Part shown: positions 42,895-44,199 of the stretch, in pieces | How the letters are laid out: every line of letters begins with the position of its first letter | How positions within the stretch are numbered: position 1 is the stretch's first letter | Assembly (NCBI GenBank): GCA_964367945.1 | Contig: CAYIZZ010000005.1 | Location: 1-44,199 of the forward strand | Source of the DNA: JAAYCI01 sp964367945 | GTDB taxonomy: Bacteria > Bacillota > Clostridia > Oscillospirales > Ruminococcaceae | DNA: 44,199 bases | Reading direction: 5' to 3' | Translations under genes and position numbers: made by a program | The notes under the pieces: generated by a model | Database searches by the model: none | What the model saw: the letters and a program-made list of their open reading frames with translations, nothing else | Told to the model about the DNA's origin: nothing

Positions 42895-44199
42895 TTACAC
42901 GTCACTGCCCGGGATATATCTTTCAATAATAGCGTGTGCTACTTTTATACCATCCACCGCCGCGCTCATTATCCCGCCGGCATATCCTGCACCCTCGCCA
43001 CACGGATAAACGCCTGAAACACTTACGCTTTCCATTTGCTCGTCTCTTGGCATGCGCACAGGCGATGATGTTCTTGTTTCCACTCCACTGAGAACGGCAT
43101 CTTTTGCATCAAATCCGGGAAGCTTTTTCCCGAAATCCACAATCCCGACCCTCAAAGCCTCGCTTATATCGCCGGAAAAAATTGTATCCAGCGCCACACC
43201 TGTTGCCCCTCTTGGATAGCTTGGTGTTACGCGCCCTTGGGTAAACGTTGATTTTCGGTCTAAAAATTCGCCCACTGTTTGTGTCGGTGCGGAATAATTT
43301 TTCCCACCTGCTATAAAAGCGGCTTTTTCTAAGTTTCGCTGAAACTGTATCCCGCCGAAAGGTCCATCCTCAAAATCGTTTGGGCCCACATTCACCACCA
43401 GTGCTGCATTTGCATTTTTACCATTTCTTGCATGCACACTCATACCGTTTGTCACAACGCCGCCCTCTTCGCTGGCCGCCGCTACCACTTGGCCACCCGG
43501 ACACATGCAAAACGTGTACACTCCACGCCCACCACTCCTGGTAGACAACTGATACTCTCCAGCCGGCAAAGATTTATGACCTGCTGCTTCATGGTAAAGA
43601 CCCTTGTCTATATCTTCTTGCAGATGCTCAATTCGCACCCCTACTGAAAACTGCTTTGGTAAAAGCGTAATCCCTCTACTGTTCAAAACACTAAACGTGT
43701 CCCTGGCCGAGTGTCCGTTTGCCAGCACAAGTATACCACACGGTATCTCGCCGTTTGTAGTGTCAAGACCATTCAGCGCTCCGTTTTTCAGTTTTATATC
43801 TGTCATTTTGGTGGAAAACATCACTTTACCACCAAGCTCTTCCAGACTTTTTCTCAGTGCACCAAAAACATCACGAAGCTTATCTGTGCCAATATGCGGC
43901 TTTGCACGCCATGCAATTTCTTTTGGCGCTCCGGCCGACAACAAGGTATCTATCACCCTACTGCAAAGTGCATCGCCTATCCGGCTAACCAGCTTTCCGT
44001 CAGAAAAAGTACCTGCGCCGCCTTCGCCAAACTGTATGTTTGTGTCCTTTAGTAGCGCGCCGCCTTCTTCAAATGCTTTAACTGCCAGCGCACGCTCTTC
44101 CATAGGCATTCCACGTTCCAGCACGACGGGCTCAAAGCCTGCCGCGGCAAGCTCCAGCGCACAAAACAGTCCTGCAGGACCAAGCCCACACACCACCAC
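42895..44199 (-). CDS. FAD-dependent dehydrogenase (COG2509-like), cut by right edge
   Basis: The 434 residues seen are the C-terminal bulk of a flavoprotein whose N-terminus lies beyond the window. The dinucleotide-binding GLGPAGLFCALELAAAGFEPVVLERG is at the visible start. FGEGGAGTFSDGKL, FSVGVRIEHLQ, CMCPGGQVV and PCGEGAGYAGGIMSAAVDGIKVA follow, together matching the uncharacterised NAD(FAD)-utilising dehydrogenase family of Firmicutes. Full-length members usually have about 100 further residues in front. It heads the recJ-rel-dtd unit as seen here. The substrate is unknown. Confidence 0.9.
   Translation of the reverse strand: MVVCGLGPAGLFCALELAAAGFEPVVLERGMPMEERALAVKAFEEGGALLKDTNIQFGEGGAGTFSDGKLVSRIGDALCSRVIDTLLSAGAPKEIAWRAKPHIGTDKLRDVFGALRKSLEELGGKVMFSTKMTDIKLKNGALNGLDTTNGEIPCGILVLANGHSARDTFSVLNSRGITLLPKQFSVGVRIEHLQEDIDKGLYHEAAGHKSLPAGEYQLSTRSGGRGVYTFCMCPGGQVVAAASEEGGVVTNGMSVHARNGKNANAALVVNVGPNDFEDGPFGGIQFQRNLEKAAFIAGGKNYSAPTQTVGEFLDRKSTFTQGRVTPSYPRGATGVALDTIFSGDISEALRVGIVDFGKKLPGFDAKDAVLSGVETRTSSPVRMPRDEQMESVSVSGVYPCGEGAGYAGGIMSAAVDGIKVAHAIIERYIPGSDV

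Overview
The window reads as a chromosomal segment of a low-to-moderate-GC Firmicute, most likely an anaerobic gut-type member of the Clostridia. The evidence is strong AGGAGG-type ribosome binding sites, sigma-A promoters close to consensus, short intrinsic terminators, and a gene set typical of that class: HemZ, long-form HPF, a bifunctional Rel, a mazG-HU-rqcP-divIC-yabR cluster, stand-alone LUD protein and an Fe-dependent alcohol dehydrogenase. The sporulation genes yabP and yabQ are absent from between rqcP and divIC, which hints at a lineage that does not sporulate. No phage, IS, CRISPR array, tRNA or rRNA was seen.

Layout, left to right. A probable gene start runs off the left edge (1-29). 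A minus-strand unit serA, galE, sugar nucleotidyltransferase, flavin reductase follows (330-4021). Divergent from it is a plus-strand envelope unit padR, HAAS/DUF1700 protein, DUF4097 protein, PspC (4293-6651), with a near-perfect palindrome over its promoter that looks like a PadR autoregulatory operator. A long minus-strand unit (6712-13020) carries a HAD hydrolase, MATE transporter, PlsC, a DacA-type carboxypeptidase and nicotinate phosphoribosyltransferase. Plus-strand GT2 glycosyltransferase (apparently a CTG start), lysS and ruvX occupy 13168-16249. A LUD protein, an unrecognised 543-residue membrane protein and a DMT transporter follow on the minus strand.

From 20020 to 24049 lies an unassigned carbohydrate module: transaldolase-family protein, Fe-ADH, an AlsE-like epimerase, and a divergent IolB/KduI-family isomerase. 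An FGGY sugar kinase (29550-31016) is probably its partner. Between them sits a five-gene operon (24114-29315) of two ABC-2 permeases, an ABC ATPase and two zinc-ribbon, proline-rich proteins. This is the best candidate for a poorly described system in the window.

The right third is housekeeping, all on the minus strand: HPF, S1-domain protein, DivIC, RqcP, HU, MazG, then a tight unit (34786-44199) of FAD-dependent protein (cut by the right edge), RecJ, Rel, Dtd, an MBL hydrolase, HemZ, a uridine-kinase-like protein and a small unknown protein. Functional calls rest on motif recognition by eye. No database search was run.
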